64,000 bases of DNA from Leptospiraceae bacterium (GTDB lineage Bacteria > Spirochaetota > Leptospiria > Leptospirales > Leptospiraceae): contig JAKRSH010000024.1 of NCBI GenBank assembly GCA_022402465.1, positions 1 to 64,000 of the forward strand, in the 5' to 3' direction. A model generated the notes under the pieces. It saw only the letters and a program-made list of their open reading frames with translations, was not told where the DNA came from and made no database searches. The position numbers and the translations under genes were made by a program. Positions 27,596 through 37,337 of the stretch are shown here, in pieces (within the stretch, counting starts at the first letter, position 1; each line of letters starts with the position of its first letter).

Positions 27596-27880
27596 TTACG
27601 CTTTTTTCTTTTTATTCGTTTCAGATTTTACTTTCGGTTTGGATGCTTTTGATTGAGAAGCTTCTTCCTCTTTCGCAGGTGATGAAGCGATTTCTTTGCG
27701 ATCCTCATCTACCTGGGTCGAAAGTGATCTACGAAATTCACGGATTCCCTCACCTAAGTCTTTGGCAAGTCCAGGTAGCTTTTTGCCACCGAAGAGTAAC
27801 AAGGCAAGAAAAAGTATTAAGGCAATTTCCCAAGGTCCAAGGTTTAGAAATCCAAGTGGGGGAAGAAGAAATGAGTTCAT
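27596..27880 (-). CDS. tatA: Twin-arginine translocase TatA/TatB-type subunit
   Basis: A 94-residue protein with one N-terminal membrane helix (about 9-28), the FGGKKLPGLAKDLGEGIREFRRSL amphipathic region split as in TatA, and a charged Lys/Glu/Ser-rich tail. The FGxKKLPGL hinge is diagnostic for the family. TatA cannot be told from TatB with certainty; a minimal TatA-TatC system is likely because only one such gene lies here. Confidence 0.9.
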   Translation of the reverse strand: MNSFLLPPLGFLNLGPWEIALILFLALLLFGGKKLPGLAKDLGEGIREFRRSLSTQVDEDRKEIASSPAKEEEASQSKASKPKVKSETNKKKKA

Positions 27881-28123
27881 AATTTACTCCTAAAGAATCG
27901 TTTAATTATAGATTTTGAGATGCATGGAAATCGTCAAAACATAAAACAATCAAATTCTTTGAATTCAAATGAGGACTAGCTTCCTCTATTGAATCGTTTA
28001 AGATTTTTCATTTCAAAATCCATAGGATCCAAGATTTCTGAAAAGGAATTTACTCTTAATTTTCCTTAAGGAAAGAATGGAAAAATAATTTACGCAAAAA
28101 CTCTCTCTTTCTAAACTGAGATT

Positions 28124-28615
28124 ATGGCTGATCCAAGTTTTGATATAGTATCTGAAGTAGAAACCTCCGAATTAAAGAATGCAATTGCACTGGCAATGAC
28201 AGAAATCAATACGAGATTTGATTTCAAAGGATCCAAATCAGATATTAAATTAGAAGATAAGACTATTACAATAACAAGCGATAATGATATCAAGATCAAA
28301 CAAGTAATTGACGTCCTCACTGCTAAGATCGCGAAAAGAGACATCAGTCTAAAGGCATTTGATTTTTCTGCAAAACCAGAAGCGGCTTCTGGCCAAACTG
28401 CAAGACTCAAGGTCAAGATTCAGAATGGTTTAGAAAAAGAACAAACCAAAGAAATCACTAAATTGATAAAAGAATCCAAACTGAAAGTAACGCCTACAAT
28501 TATGGGTGAATCAGTTCGAGTTACTGGTAAGAAGAAAGACGATCTGCAAGAAGTAATGGATTTGATTCGTAAGGCTGATTTTCCTTTTGATGCTAAGTTT
28601 ACGAATTTTAAATAG
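28124..28615 (+). CDS. YajQ family nucleotide-binding protein
   Basis: A 163-residue cytoplasmic protein of the YajQ/DUF520 family, some members of which bind cyclic di-GMP. The N-terminus PSFDIVSEVETSELKNA, the FDFKGSKSDI segment and the closing VMDLIRKADFPFDAKFTNFK-type region (shortened here) are highly characteristic. Two ferredoxin-like halves are expected. It stands alone, with about 240 non-coding bases upstream that show nothing distinctive. Nucleotide binding is inferred from family knowledge. Confidence 0.92.
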   Translation: MADPSFDIVSEVETSELKNAIALAMTEINTRFDFKGSKSDIKLEDKTITITSDNDIKIKQVIDVLTAKIAKRDISLKAFDFSAKPEAASGQTARLKVKIQNGLEKEQTKEITKLIKESKLKVTPTIMGESVRVTGKKKDDLQEVMDLIRKADFPFDAKFTNFK

Positions 28616-28762
28616 ATAGTAATAGTTCGATTTTACCTAAATTTTTTTTCAAAAGATCTCTTTAGATAGTTATTTTTTGTTAGTAAGAACAATTTAGATC
28701 GTTTTGATTTTTCCCATTATTTATAAATTTAAATTTATAGCTTCAGTTTTTGGTATCAAATT

Positions 28763-30226
28763 TTGCAATCTTTAGAATCAGTTAAAAAATTATTTCAAAT
28801 CGAGACATTTCGTTCCTACCAAGAAGATATCATTCTAAGAATTTTGAGCCACAAACATTGCTTTGTGATCATGCCAACTGGTATGGGCAAATCACTTTGT
28901 TACCAGATTCCAGCTTTACTCTTTGAAGGAGTAACGATAGTAATTTCTCCACTCATAGCACTTATGTATGACCAGGTAAATGCCTTACAAAAGATTACAG
29001 ACCAAGTTACATTTATTAATTCCTCCTTAAGCAAAGAAGAAAGAAGTTATCGTTTAGATGGTATGAAGCAGGGAAGGTATAAAATTCTCTATATCACTCC
29101 AGAGCGTTTCAGGAGTTCACTATTCCTAAATACGATTCGTAACATAAAAGTTGATTTGCTTGCAATAGATGAGGCACATTGCATCAGTCAATGGGGACAT
29201 GACTTTCGGCCAGACTATTCTCGCATTGCAGAAATTAGAGATATTTTGGGATCGCCAACAACCTTGGCTCTCACTGCAACCGCAACCAAACAAGTCCAAG
29301 CTGATATTCTCCAAGAGCTTAGATTCAATGAGGAAGAAATGAAGCTTTTTCATTCTGGTATTGCTCGTTCCAATCTTTACCTTCATGTAGAAAAGAATGT
29401 CGACGAACCCATGAAGTGGAAATCTATTTTGGATTTGATTTCAGCTAAGCTAATAACTAGGAATGAAAATAAATCATCAACTTTGGTGTATTTCAATCTC
29501 ATTGATAAATTAGAAAAATTTTCAGATTTCCTTTCTACCAATAAAATTTCTCATTCTGTCTATCATGGTCGATTGAATGCTAAAGATAGGAATCGTATCC
29601 AAAATAATTTTTTAGAAAATAAAACTCAAATCTTACTTGCAACCAATGCATTTGGGATGGGAGTAGATAAGCCTGATATTAGAAACATCATCCATGCTGA
29701 ATTAGCTATATCTATTGAATCCTATTACCAAGAAATAGGAAGGGCAGGTAGAGATGGACTGGATTCCTCTTGTTATCTTTTTTATGTAGAGAGTGATCTT
29801 GCCGTTCTTATGGATTTTATAGATTGGCAGAATCCTTCTGCAAGTTTTATAAAAAAAGTATATGATCTCTTTCGTCAGGAAGGTGAAAAGTTAGCATCCT
29901 TGGACTATAAAGAACTCCAGGCTAAGGTAGTTTTTAAAAACAGAGGCGATCACCGTTTACAAACAGTCTTAAATTTATTTGAAAGGTATGCAGTAACAAG
30001 TGGGGATGTGGAAAGCTACAATCTCAAGTTAGTTGGAGGCTTACCTGATGAATTGAGTGCTGAAACCAAATTAGAGGAAAAAAAACAGAATTCCTTAAAA
30101 CGCTTATATGAGATGCTGATGTACACTAAATCAACGAATTGTCGTAGAGACTTTTTGTACAAGTATTTCGGTGAAAATCCTACGTCCTGTGACAATTGTG
30201 ATTATTGTCTAAGTCTTAAATCTTGA
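28763..30226 (+). CDS. RecQ-family ATP-dependent DNA helicase, short form
   Basis: A 487-residue 3'-5' superfamily 2 helicase. Motif I MPTGMGKSLCYQ (37-48), the DEAH box in IDEAHCISQWGHDFRPDY, motif III ALTATAT and motif VI EIGRAGRDG are intact. The zinc site is C460, C476, C479 and C482. The protein stops right after the zinc domain, so the winged-helix and HRDC domains of full RecQ are missing. The start appears to be TTG at 28763, because no upstream ATG is in frame and the first internal ATG would remove motif I. Likely role: DNA repair or replication restart. Confidence 0.88.
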   Translation: MQSLESVKKLFQIETFRSYQEDIILRILSHKHCFVIMPTGMGKSLCYQIPALLFEGVTIVISPLIALMYDQVNALQKITDQVTFINSSLSKEERSYRLDGMKQGRYKILYITPERFRSSLFLNTIRNIKVDLLAIDEAHCISQWGHDFRPDYSRIAEIRDILGSPTTLALTATATKQVQADILQELRFNEEEMKLFHSGIARSNLYLHVEKNVDEPMKWKSILDLISAKLITRNENKSSTLVYFNLIDKLEKFSDFLSTNKISHSVYHGRLNAKDRNRIQNNFLENKTQILLATNAFGMGVDKPDIRNIIHAELAISIESYYQEIGRAGRDGLDSSCYLFYVESDLAVLMDFIDWQNPSASFIKKVYDLFRQEGEKLASLDYKELQAKVVFKNRGDHRLQTVLNLFERYAVTSGDVESYNLKLVGGLPDELSAETKLEEKKQNSLKRLYEMLMYTKSTNCRRDFLYKYFGENPTSCDNCDYCLSLKS

Positions 30227-30319
30227 GCCTTAAATTTGAGGTAAAGAATCCTTCTATGGACGCATTTTCTTTCGAAATTGTAACCTTGGTTTCTTGTTTT
30301 ACGAAAGAAGGAATATCCT

Positions 30320-31159
30320 ATGAATCAAGCTGCAATATTTCCAAAACGATTTCTATCTACAGCATTTAACTTCTCAGTTTTTCTTTTGAAATTGCTTGCT
30401 GTAGTCCAATTTAGTATAAGTTCTGTTAATGCAGAGAAGCGAGGAGGATCTGATACCCAGAATTGTTCCGAATCAAAAGGGTCTTGGGGAAATTTTGCAG
30501 TAGTAGAATTATTTACCTCCCAGGGTTGTTCATCTTGTCCAAAAGCGGATGAAATTCTAGCAGAACTCAGTAAAATGTATCCCAAGAAGAAGATCTACCC
30601 ACTGTCCTTTCATGTTACTTACTGGGATTATATTGGTTGGAAAGATCCTTATGGAAATGAAGAATTTTCCAAAAGGCAAGAACGATATGCCAAGGCTATA
30701 CCAACACGGCTCTACACTCCCCAAGTTGTTCTCAATGGAAGTCGAGATTATGTAGGTTCCAATCGATCTGCCATCTTCTATTCCTTGGATGCTAGCCTGC
30801 AAGAGAGAAAAGAACAGGAAGCAAAGTATCTTCTAAATTTGAAGTCAAAACTTAGCTCTGATTCAGTGGAAGTAAGTTATTCACTGCCTTGCTCTTTGGA
30901 AAACTTGGAACTTCAATTTGCCTTAGTGGAAAAGGGAATTACCAATTCTGTAAAGCGAGGAGAGAATGCTGGTAAAACTTTAAAGCATGAAAATGTAGTA
31001 AGACGTTTTCAGAGCCTGAAGGAACCCTTTCCGCAAGGATCCATTTCTATGGATTTTTCTCAGCTAGAAAAGAATGCTTCTCATTTTGCAGTCATAGTCT
31101 ATTTGCAAGATCCACAAACTATGAAAATTTTAGCTGCGAATTACCTAGCACTCAAGTAG
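30320..31159 (+). CDS. Exported DUF1223 thioredoxin-like protein
   Basis: A 279-residue protein with a signal peptide (hydrophobic core about 18-34, likely cut after VNA near 38). The DUF1223 signature is clear: VVELFTSQGCSSCPKAD with C70 and C73, HVTYWDYIGWKDPYG, and YTPQVVLNG. The fold is thioredoxin-like and the CxxC could be redox-active in the periplasm. AGAAGGA lies ahead of the ATG. It sits before ftsK with 46 bases between. The physiological partner is unknown for the family. Confidence 0.85.
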   Translation: MNQAAIFPKRFLSTAFNFSVFLLKLLAVVQFSISSVNAEKRGGSDTQNCSESKGSWGNFAVVELFTSQGCSSCPKADEILAELSKMYPKKKIYPLSFHVTYWDYIGWKDPYGNEEFSKRQERYAKAIPTRLYTPQVVLNGSRDYVGSNRSAIFYSLDASLQERKEQEAKYLLNLKSKLSSDSVEVSYSLPCSLENLELQFALVEKGITNSVKRGENAGKTLKHENVVRRFQSLKEPFPQGSISMDFSQLEKNASHFAVIVYLQDPQTMKILAANYLALK

Positions 31160-31205
31160 ATATTTTTCTTCAAAATTTTGAAATCTCTTCCGACATTAGC
31201 AGTAT

Positions 31206-34070
31206 ATGTCTCCCAAGAAAGAGTTTATTCCCTATGCTTTGCTATTTGCTGGTGTATTTTGTCTATTTTCCCTACTTTCCTTCCAAGAGGCTGACCTTGA
31301 GGGTGCCTTAAATTGGTTTGGGAAACTGGGATTTTATTTTTCTTACGGTGTTTTCTTTCTTTTGGGAAAAGCTGGCTTCCTTCTTGCGATAGGACTTTTA
31401 GCTCTAGGAGCTGCTTCCTTTCGCAACAAAGAAATAGATCTTTTGGGCAAATTGTTACTTCTTCCCTTGCTCATTCTTTCAATATCTATGGCTTTAGGCT
31501 TTTTAACTGAGGACGGCGGTAAGGTGGGAGACTCTGGTGGAGTTCTTGGTATGGCTGTTGGTAAGGTTTTAGATTTTACTATAGGATCTACAGGTAAGGC
31601 GATTTTGACTGCCTTCCTCTTTACCTACTCTTTATTTGTAATTTTAAAAGATGAGAACCTAGCAACGACTAGAGACAAGCTCATTGCCAGAATGAAAAAA
31701 ATGAATTCTTTGCTGCAAGGAAAATCAAATTTTCAATTTCCATCCAGTTGGATGGATTTGAAATCTTATTTCCAAGCTCCTCTCTTGGCTTCAGATTCCT
31801 ATGCCTACCAAACTGGATCTTCAAGGCAAGCGGCTCCTGCACCTTGGGAAATGGAAGAATACTTGAAGCATAAGTCTACCTCTACTTCCCCAAGAAATCA
31901 AATTGTACCAGAACGTACGCAGTCAGCTACTGTCTTGGATAGAATTTGGGGGAATAAGCTTGAAAATCATTCTTCCTCTACTAAGGAAACTTCCAAGAAG
32001 GAAGGTATTTTTCAATTTGGAAAAGAAAGGAATACTGGCACTGCAATCGAAAACGGAAATGTAAAAAGAAAAGTTTATCCAAAATACAAGAACACCAATT
32101 ACTACAATGGTAATTTTGAGGAAAATAGAATTTATAAATTTCATGATGCAAGTCTAGACTTACAAAGAAAATTATCAGAGACCAAGGATTCTTCAAGTTT
32201 TGGCTTCAAGATACTCGACTATAGAACGAACCCAAAAGAAAAAAACAGAGAACCATCCAGGCTAGATAAGATAGAAGATTCATACTTTGAAGATGAGATG
32301 GAAAATGAAAGTCTTGCACATGAAAATCATTTTGACACTCAGGAAACCAATGGTAGAGAAGAAGACAGAGAATCCTTCGGCCCATCTTCTCTTGAAAAAT
32401 CGCATTCTATTTTGGACTGGGATGAATCTCAATTCGAACCTGTGGATTGGGAGAATGAAGAATTGGGATCGCAAAGTACAAGTAATCCAAGCCAAGATGA
32501 TTTCGAAGAGGAAGCAGAAGAAATCAACTTAGATGATCATGAATTGGAAGAAGAAAGAGATGAGTTGCGTAAAGATCTCATCCAAGCGAATTTCAAACCT
32601 ACAGTAAAAAAAGTTAGCATGGAGGAAAGCCCTAAGAGTTTTGTTCCTCCTGTTCCACTAAAGAAAGGTTATTATATATCACCCAAACTTCTAGGTGCTG
32701 CAAAACCCAAAATCCAACCCTTAGAATCCAAGGCAGATTCTGATAAGGTAGCTAGAAAAATCGAAGAGATCATCTCCCAATTTGGAATTGAATCCAAGGT
32801 TGTTTCTATGGAAAGAGGACCCATCATCACAAGGTATGAATTGACAATACCCAATGGAGTGAGACTTTCTAAGATTACTTCTCTTTCTGATGAATTAAAG
32901 TATTTTCTAGCAGTAACAAATATTCGAATTGTAGCTCCAATTCCAGGCAAATCAACCATAGGAATTGAAGTTCCTAATCTACATAGAGAAGATGTGCATC
33001 TAACGGAGCTTTTGCGTGAATCAAGCCTAGCAAAGGTACAAGGTGGATTAACAATTTGCATAGGGAAGGATATTTCTGGTAAGTCCATGAATATTGATTT
33101 AACAAAACTCCCACACCTTCTTGTGGCTGGAACTACAGGTTCTGGTAAATCAGTTTGTTTGAATTCCATGATTACTAGTTTGATATTTACTAGATCACCG
33201 GAAGAACTTCGTTTCATTATGATAGATCCCAAGATGGTTGAGATGACCTTATATGAAGATATTCCTCATCTTCTTATGCCAGTGATTACTGATCCGAAGA
33301 AAGCTACCCGTGCGCTAGCCTGGGCTATCCAAGAGATGGAAGCAAGGTATCTTTCGGTATCATCTTTGAAGTGCAGAGATTTCCAAAGCTACAACCAAAA
33401 GGTAGAAGACTGGGCACATAAGAAAGGTTATATGAAAATGCCTTATATAGTTATTTTTATAGATGAGCTTTCAGATCTTATGATGGTTTCTGGAAGAGAC
33501 CTAGAGGAACAAATCACTCGTATCTCCCAAAAGTCAAGAGCGGTAGGCATACATTTGGTTATGGCTACCCAAAGACCTTCCGTAGATGTCATCACTGGCT
33601 TGATCAAGGCGAACTGTCCAGCGAGGATGGCTTTTCAAGTTGCACAGAAAACAGATTCTCGTACAATTTTGGATGCAAATGGTGCAGAGAGTCTTCTAGG
33701 AAAAGGGGACTTTTTGTACAGATCTCCTACTGCCTCTGATCTTGTAAGAGTGCAAGCTCCTTTTGTTACTGAGGCTGAAATCGAAAGTATAGTGGAAGAA
33801 TCTAAGAAATTAGGACAGCCCAATTATGTAGAAATTAATCTAGATGAGGAAACCTCAGAGTCCTCCGATGCCTTTGAAGAAGATGAGAAGCTTATTGAAG
33901 ATTCTTGGAGGGTCATAAGCTCAGAAGGAAAGGCTTCTGGTTCCTTGCTTCAGAGACATCTAAGAATTGGATACAATAAGGCAGCTAGAGTCATAGAGAT
34001 TTTAGAAAAACGTGGGATCATATCAGCGCAAATTGGTTCGAAACCACGCGAGATTCTAAAACAACTTTAG
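31206..34070 (+). CDS. ftsK: DNA translocase FtsK/SpoIIIE
   Basis: FtsK pumps DNA through the closing septum and helps resolve chromosome dimers. The 954-residue protein has about four membrane segments (residues 10-150), a long acidic, Ser/Glu-rich linker (about 160-530), the motor with Walker A GTTGSGKS near 642-649 and Walker B VIFIDELSDLM, the ATQRPSVDVITGLIKAN region, and a C-terminal gamma winged-helix domain (about 890-954, SLLQRHLRIGYNKAARVIE). Length fits the medium-linker class. Confidence 0.95.
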   Translation: MSPKKEFIPYALLFAGVFCLFSLLSFQEADLEGALNWFGKLGFYFSYGVFFLLGKAGFLLAIGLLALGAASFRNKEIDLLGKLLLLPLLILSISMALGFLTEDGGKVGDSGGVLGMAVGKVLDFTIGSTGKAILTAFLFTYSLFVILKDENLATTRDKLIARMKKMNSLLQGKSNFQFPSSWMDLKSYFQAPLLASDSYAYQTGSSRQAAPAPWEMEEYLKHKSTSTSPRNQIVPERTQSATVLDRIWGNKLENHSSSTKETSKKEGIFQFGKERNTGTAIENGNVKRKVYPKYKNTNYYNGNFEENRIYKFHDASLDLQRKLSETKDSSSFGFKILDYRTNPKEKNREPSRLDKIEDSYFEDEMENESLAHENHFDTQETNGREEDRESFGPSSLEKSHSILDWDESQFEPVDWENEELGSQSTSNPSQDDFEEEAEEINLDDHELEEERDELRKDLIQANFKPTVKKVSMEESPKSFVPPVPLKKGYYISPKLLGAAKPKIQPLESKADSDKVARKIEEIISQFGIESKVVSMERGPIITRYELTIPNGVRLSKITSLSDELKYFLAVTNIRIVAPIPGKSTIGIEVPNLHREDVHLTELLRESSLAKVQGGLTICIGKDISGKSMNIDLTKLPHLLVAGTTGSGKSVCLNSMITSLIFTRSPEELRFIMIDPKMVEMTLYEDIPHLLMPVITDPKKATRALAWAIQEMEARYLSVSSLKCRDFQSYNQKVEDWAHKKGYMKMPYIVIFIDELSDLMMVSGRDLEEQITRISQKSRAVGIHLVMATQRPSVDVITGLIKANCPARMAFQVAQKTDSRTILDANGAESLLGKGDFLYRSPTASDLVRVQAPFVTEAEIESIVEESKKLGQPNYVEINLDEETSESSDAFEEDEKLIEDSWRVISSEGKASGSLLQRHLRIGYNKAARVIEILEKRGIISAQIGSKPREILKQL

Positions 34071-34140
34071 GAAATGGGAATAATTACTAGCTTGGATGTC
34101 CATTTTCTGGACTATAGTCATTTTAGAGGAAAATTTCTCA

Positions 34141-34872
34141 GTGAATTTATCTAAGATCCGCTTATCATTCACATTTGCCATAGCAATACTAATACTATCT
34201 TCTGCAAGTTACGCAGAAGAGGAAAACCCGTCTCATAATTGGCATTCGCCTTCTGAGGTAGTTAAGAAAGTTAAGAAGAAGTTTACAGAAATCAAATCTT
34301 ATTCTGCGGATTTTAAAATAACAACAACGGAAGGGAAGACAATTCGAAATATGAATGGAACCTGCCTTTATAAAAAAGATGGTAAGATCCGTTATGACTT
34401 TACTTCGCCTGAAGGTGATGCCATTGTTTCGGATGGAAAGACTCTTTGGATTTATATTAAGAAATTAGGTGCAGTTGGAAAACAAGATTTGGAATTAGAT
34501 AAGAAAAATTCTTCTGGTCCTGTCTTTACTTCCGCATCCCCAGAAGGTTTGAATAGACTCTTTCGCAAATACCATTATAAATTTGATACAACAACTCAGC
34601 CCCGCCTAATCGATGATAAGGATCCAACTCTATATTTCGTATTAGCCCTAGACCAAAGGGAGAAAATAGGTGGATTTGAGAAAATGACATTGTATATAGA
34701 TTCTACTTCTTACCTTGTCCGAAAGGCCACAGCTTATGATGGCAGAGGGAAAGAAACAAATATCAGCTTTTCAAACATGGATTTGAACCGCGAGATTGAA
34801 GATGGATTATTTAATTTTCATATTAGCGGAAATGCGAAAATCGTAAACAACCCGCTTGTCTCAGAAGACTGA
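34141..34872 (+). CDS. LolA-like outer-membrane lipoprotein carrier
   Basis: A periplasmic protein of the LolA/LolB-like fold that would carry lipoproteins from the inner to the outer membrane. GTG at 34141 is preferred: AGAGGA lies ten bases upstream and the product opens with a clean signal peptide (core [16 protein letters not shown]). An ATG at 34096 in frame adds 15 residues and has no ribosome site. Mature landmarks are SYSADFKI, the Y-K-K-x-G-K-I-R-Y-D-F strand, [10 protein letters not shown] and a closing FNFH. LolA relatives diverge widely, so the assignment rests on strand pattern and spacing. It lies between ftsK and the RodZ-like gene. Confidence 0.75.
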   Translation: MNLSKIRLSFTFAIAILILSSASYAEEENPSHNWHSPSEVVKKVKKKFTEIKSYSADFKITTTEGKTIRNMNGTCLYKKDGKIRYDFTSPEGDAIVSDGKTLWIYIKKLGAVGKQDLELDKKNSSGPVFTSASPEGLNRLFRKYHYKFDTTTQPRLIDDKDPTLYFVLALDQREKIGGFEKMTLYIDSTSYLVRKATAYDGRGKETNISFSNMDLNREIEDGLFNFHISGNAKIVNNPLVSED

Positions 34873-34892
34873 GTTTAACTAGGAGTATAGCA

Positions 34893-35999
34893 TTGAATCA
34901 AAAGAGAGTAGGACAAATTCTCAAAGAAGCACGAGAAGAAAAAAAACTTACCGTCAAAGAAGTCGCCAAAGATACCAATATTTCCATGAAATATATTATT
35001 GCACTCGAGACGGAAGATTATGGACAATTTCCAGCAGAAACATTTGCACTTGGGTTTTTAAAAAATTATGCAACCTATTTGAAATTAGACAATGGCATGC
35101 TTATGAATCTCTATAGGGGAGAACAAATTGAGGAAGCACAAGCTCCTCTTGAGGAATTAACAAAACCAACCTCATCCACACTTATAGATAAGAATCAAAT
35201 GATGACCTTTGTTTCTGTTTTTTTGATTTTTGTGGCTATTTATATTGCTTACTTATCTTTCTCTGATTCATCAGGTATATCCACCGATCAATTGAATTCA
35301 GATACTGTCAGCTCTTCGGATAAGGATTTATTAATACCAGCTTCCATTCAATTTGTGAATCAATCTATACCAGAAGGGACTTCTGTCCCCTTTATTCTAA
35401 CAGAAGATAGGGGAGTTAGCTTTTCTGTTAGCAATCAGCAATGCAAGATTTTTATTAAGTCGGTCCAAGAAGGAAGAGATGCAGATAAAAATAAGGCTGA
35501 AATTGGATTCAATATTTTTCCTGAGAAAGAAATATACAGCTTCAAGACTATGGTAGGTGAAGAGACTGTTCTCAATCCTAAGATTTCAGAACTTGCCAAT
35601 TTGAGAAGAGACATACGTATCTATACCCAAGCTGTTACAGAAAAATCAGCTAAGGTTCTGGTTACTCTAGGCCAAGAAAGAGAAGGAGTTGTTGCCAAAC
35701 CTGTTGGTGATGTTCCCATTCAAGTATCTTTAATCTTTAATAAGAATTCTTATGTTGAATTCATTATTGATGGACAGCCAGGAGAGAGAGGAATTGTTTC
35801 TGCTGGTGATTTGAAAACCTTGGAAGCAAGAGATCGATTGGAGATTAAAGTCGGTGATGGTGGTGCGGTAGAAATGATCCAAAATGGAAAAGAAAAAGTT
35901 CTACTCGGTAAGCCTGGCAAACTTGTGAAAAAGATTTTCGTTCGGACTCAAAACCCTTACGACAGCACTCAGTCCATTATCAAAGAACTGGGGGAATAA
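34893..35999 (+). CDS. RodZ-like protein with cytoplasmic HTH and one membrane segment
   Basis: A 368-residue bitopic protein. Residues 5-70 form an HTH_25/XRE-type domain (VGQILKEAREEKKLTVKEVAK, LETEDYGQFPAETFALGFLKNYA). One membrane segment lies at about 108-127. The outer part has a C-terminal beta domain resembling DUF4115. This layout matches RodZ, which links MreB to the envelope and affects cell shape. The start is TTG at 34893 with AGGAG seven bases upstream. The next gene, rimO, begins five bases later. Confidence 0.8.
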   Translation: MNQKRVGQILKEAREEKKLTVKEVAKDTNISMKYIIALETEDYGQFPAETFALGFLKNYATYLKLDNGMLMNLYRGEQIEEAQAPLEELTKPTSSTLIDKNQMMTFVSVFLIFVAIYIAYLSFSDSSGISTDQLNSDTVSSSDKDLLIPASIQFVNQSIPEGTSVPFILTEDRGVSFSVSNQQCKIFIKSVQEGRDADKNKAEIGFNIFPEKEIYSFKTMVGEETVLNPKISELANLRRDIRIYTQAVTEKSAKVLVTLGQEREGVVAKPVGDVPIQVSLIFNKNSYVEFIIDGQPGERGIVSAGDLKTLEARDRLEIKVGDGGAVEMIQNGKEKVLLGKPGKLVKKIFVRTQNPYDSTQSIIKELGE

Positions 36000-36004
36000 T
36001 TGCT

Positions 36005-37336
36005 ATGGGTGAATCCAGGAAGTCATTTTACATTACGACCCTGGGTTGTCCCAAGAATACTGCCGACTCAGCAAGCATACACCAATCCTTGTTAGAAGAG
36101 GGGCTAAAACCTTCTTTAAGTCCTGAGGACAGTGATTTTCATTTTATCAATTCATGCACTTTTATTCAATCAGCCACGGAAGAAACCATTCAAACAATTC
36201 TTACTGCTGGGGAAATTAAGAAATCTCGTGACCAAAAGTTAATCGTTGTTGGGTGCTTCTCTCAGCGCTATCCGGATGCAATCCAGCAAGATATGCCTGA
36301 AGTTGATTTGCTTTTCGGAACGGGAAAGTATGCTGAAGCAGGAAGAATACTCCGAGAACACTTCCCCTTAGATTTTGGAAATCAAAAAGAATTTAACAAA
36401 GAAATGCTTTCTAAGCTCAGTGTTTCGGATATCGTAGAAAATTATTCTAAGCCATATTCCTATGTCAAAATCTCGGATGGTTGCAACCGTGGCTGTGCAT
36501 TCTGTATTATACCCTCCCTCAGAGGTAAATTCAAGGATTCCACTGAGGAAGATATCATTACTCAAACCCAAAGAGCCTTAGTCTCGGGTGCAAAAGAAAT
36601 CTGTTTAGTTTCCCAGGATACAATTTACTACAATAAATCCGAAGAAAAATTAGCAGAGCTTCTCAAGAAAATTTCAGGCATGCAAGGTTTGGAAATACTG
36701 CGTCCATTGTATCTTTACCCAGATAAAAAAACCTATCGATTGTTAGATTATTTTCCAGAAATTCCTAAGCTTGCACCTTACTTAGAAAGCCCTTTGCAAC
36801 ATGTATCTGCAAATGTGCTAAAAAGTATGAACCGCTCAGGCGATTTTGAATTTTTTAAAGATTTGTACAATAAGGCAAGAGCAGTGATGCCTGGGCTAGA
36901 GATTCGAACTTCTTTTATCTTGGGATTTCCTGGTGAGAAGGCTGAAGATGTAGATTTGATCTTGAGATTCTTAGAAGAAGTAAAACCCGAAAAGGTAAAT
37001 CTTTTTCCCTATTCACCCCAAGAAGGAACCAAGGGGGAACACATGAAAGGTAAGCCAGCCGACCGAGAAATTGCTCGTAGGGTGAATCTTGTCAGAGAAT
37101 TGCATCTATCTAATTTGGAAACTATCCACCAAGAGCGACTTGGCAAAACTTATGATGCTATAGTAGATGAAAAAGCGGAAGATGGCATCTGGGTTGTTAG
37201 ACGATTCCAAGATGCGCCTGAAATAGACGAAATTGTTTTTGTTGAATCCGATTCCTTGAAAGTCGGTGACATAGGCAAGGTTCTCATCGATTCCTACCAA
37301 GAATATGATATGACTGGAACTTGGGTGGAATCTTGA
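36005..37336 (+). CDS. rimO: Ribosomal protein S12 methylthiotransferase
   Basis: RimO is a radical SAM enzyme that adds a methylthio group to an aspartate of ribosomal protein S12. The 443-residue protein has an N-terminal UPF0004 domain with cysteines in TLGCPKNTADS, NSCTFIQ and VVGCFSQRY, the radical SAM motif C160-x3-C164-x2-C167 (CNRGCAFC), and a C-terminal TRAM domain. The GCPKN-x-x-D signature separates RimO from the tRNA enzyme MiaB. It is followed by pgsA after one base. Confidence 0.93.
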   Translation: MGESRKSFYITTLGCPKNTADSASIHQSLLEEGLKPSLSPEDSDFHFINSCTFIQSATEETIQTILTAGEIKKSRDQKLIVVGCFSQRYPDAIQQDMPEVDLLFGTGKYAEAGRILREHFPLDFGNQKEFNKEMLSKLSVSDIVENYSKPYSYVKISDGCNRGCAFCIIPSLRGKFKDSTEEDIITQTQRALVSGAKEICLVSQDTIYYNKSEEKLAELLKKISGMQGLEILRPLYLYPDKKTYRLLDYFPEIPKLAPYLESPLQHVSANVLKSMNRSGDFEFFKDLYNKARAVMPGLEIRTSFILGFPGEKAEDVDLILRFLEEVKPEKVNLFPYSPQEGTKGEHMKGKPADREIARRVNLVRELHLSNLETIHQERLGKTYDAIVDEKAEDGIWVVRRFQDAPEIDEIVFVESDSLKVGDIGKVLIDSYQEYDMTGTWVES

Positions 37337-37337
37337 A

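Noticed and set aside
32672-33232. A 186-codon minus-strand frame in ftsK
   Set aside because: It is antisense to the conserved FtsK motor domain and is explained by its codon bias.
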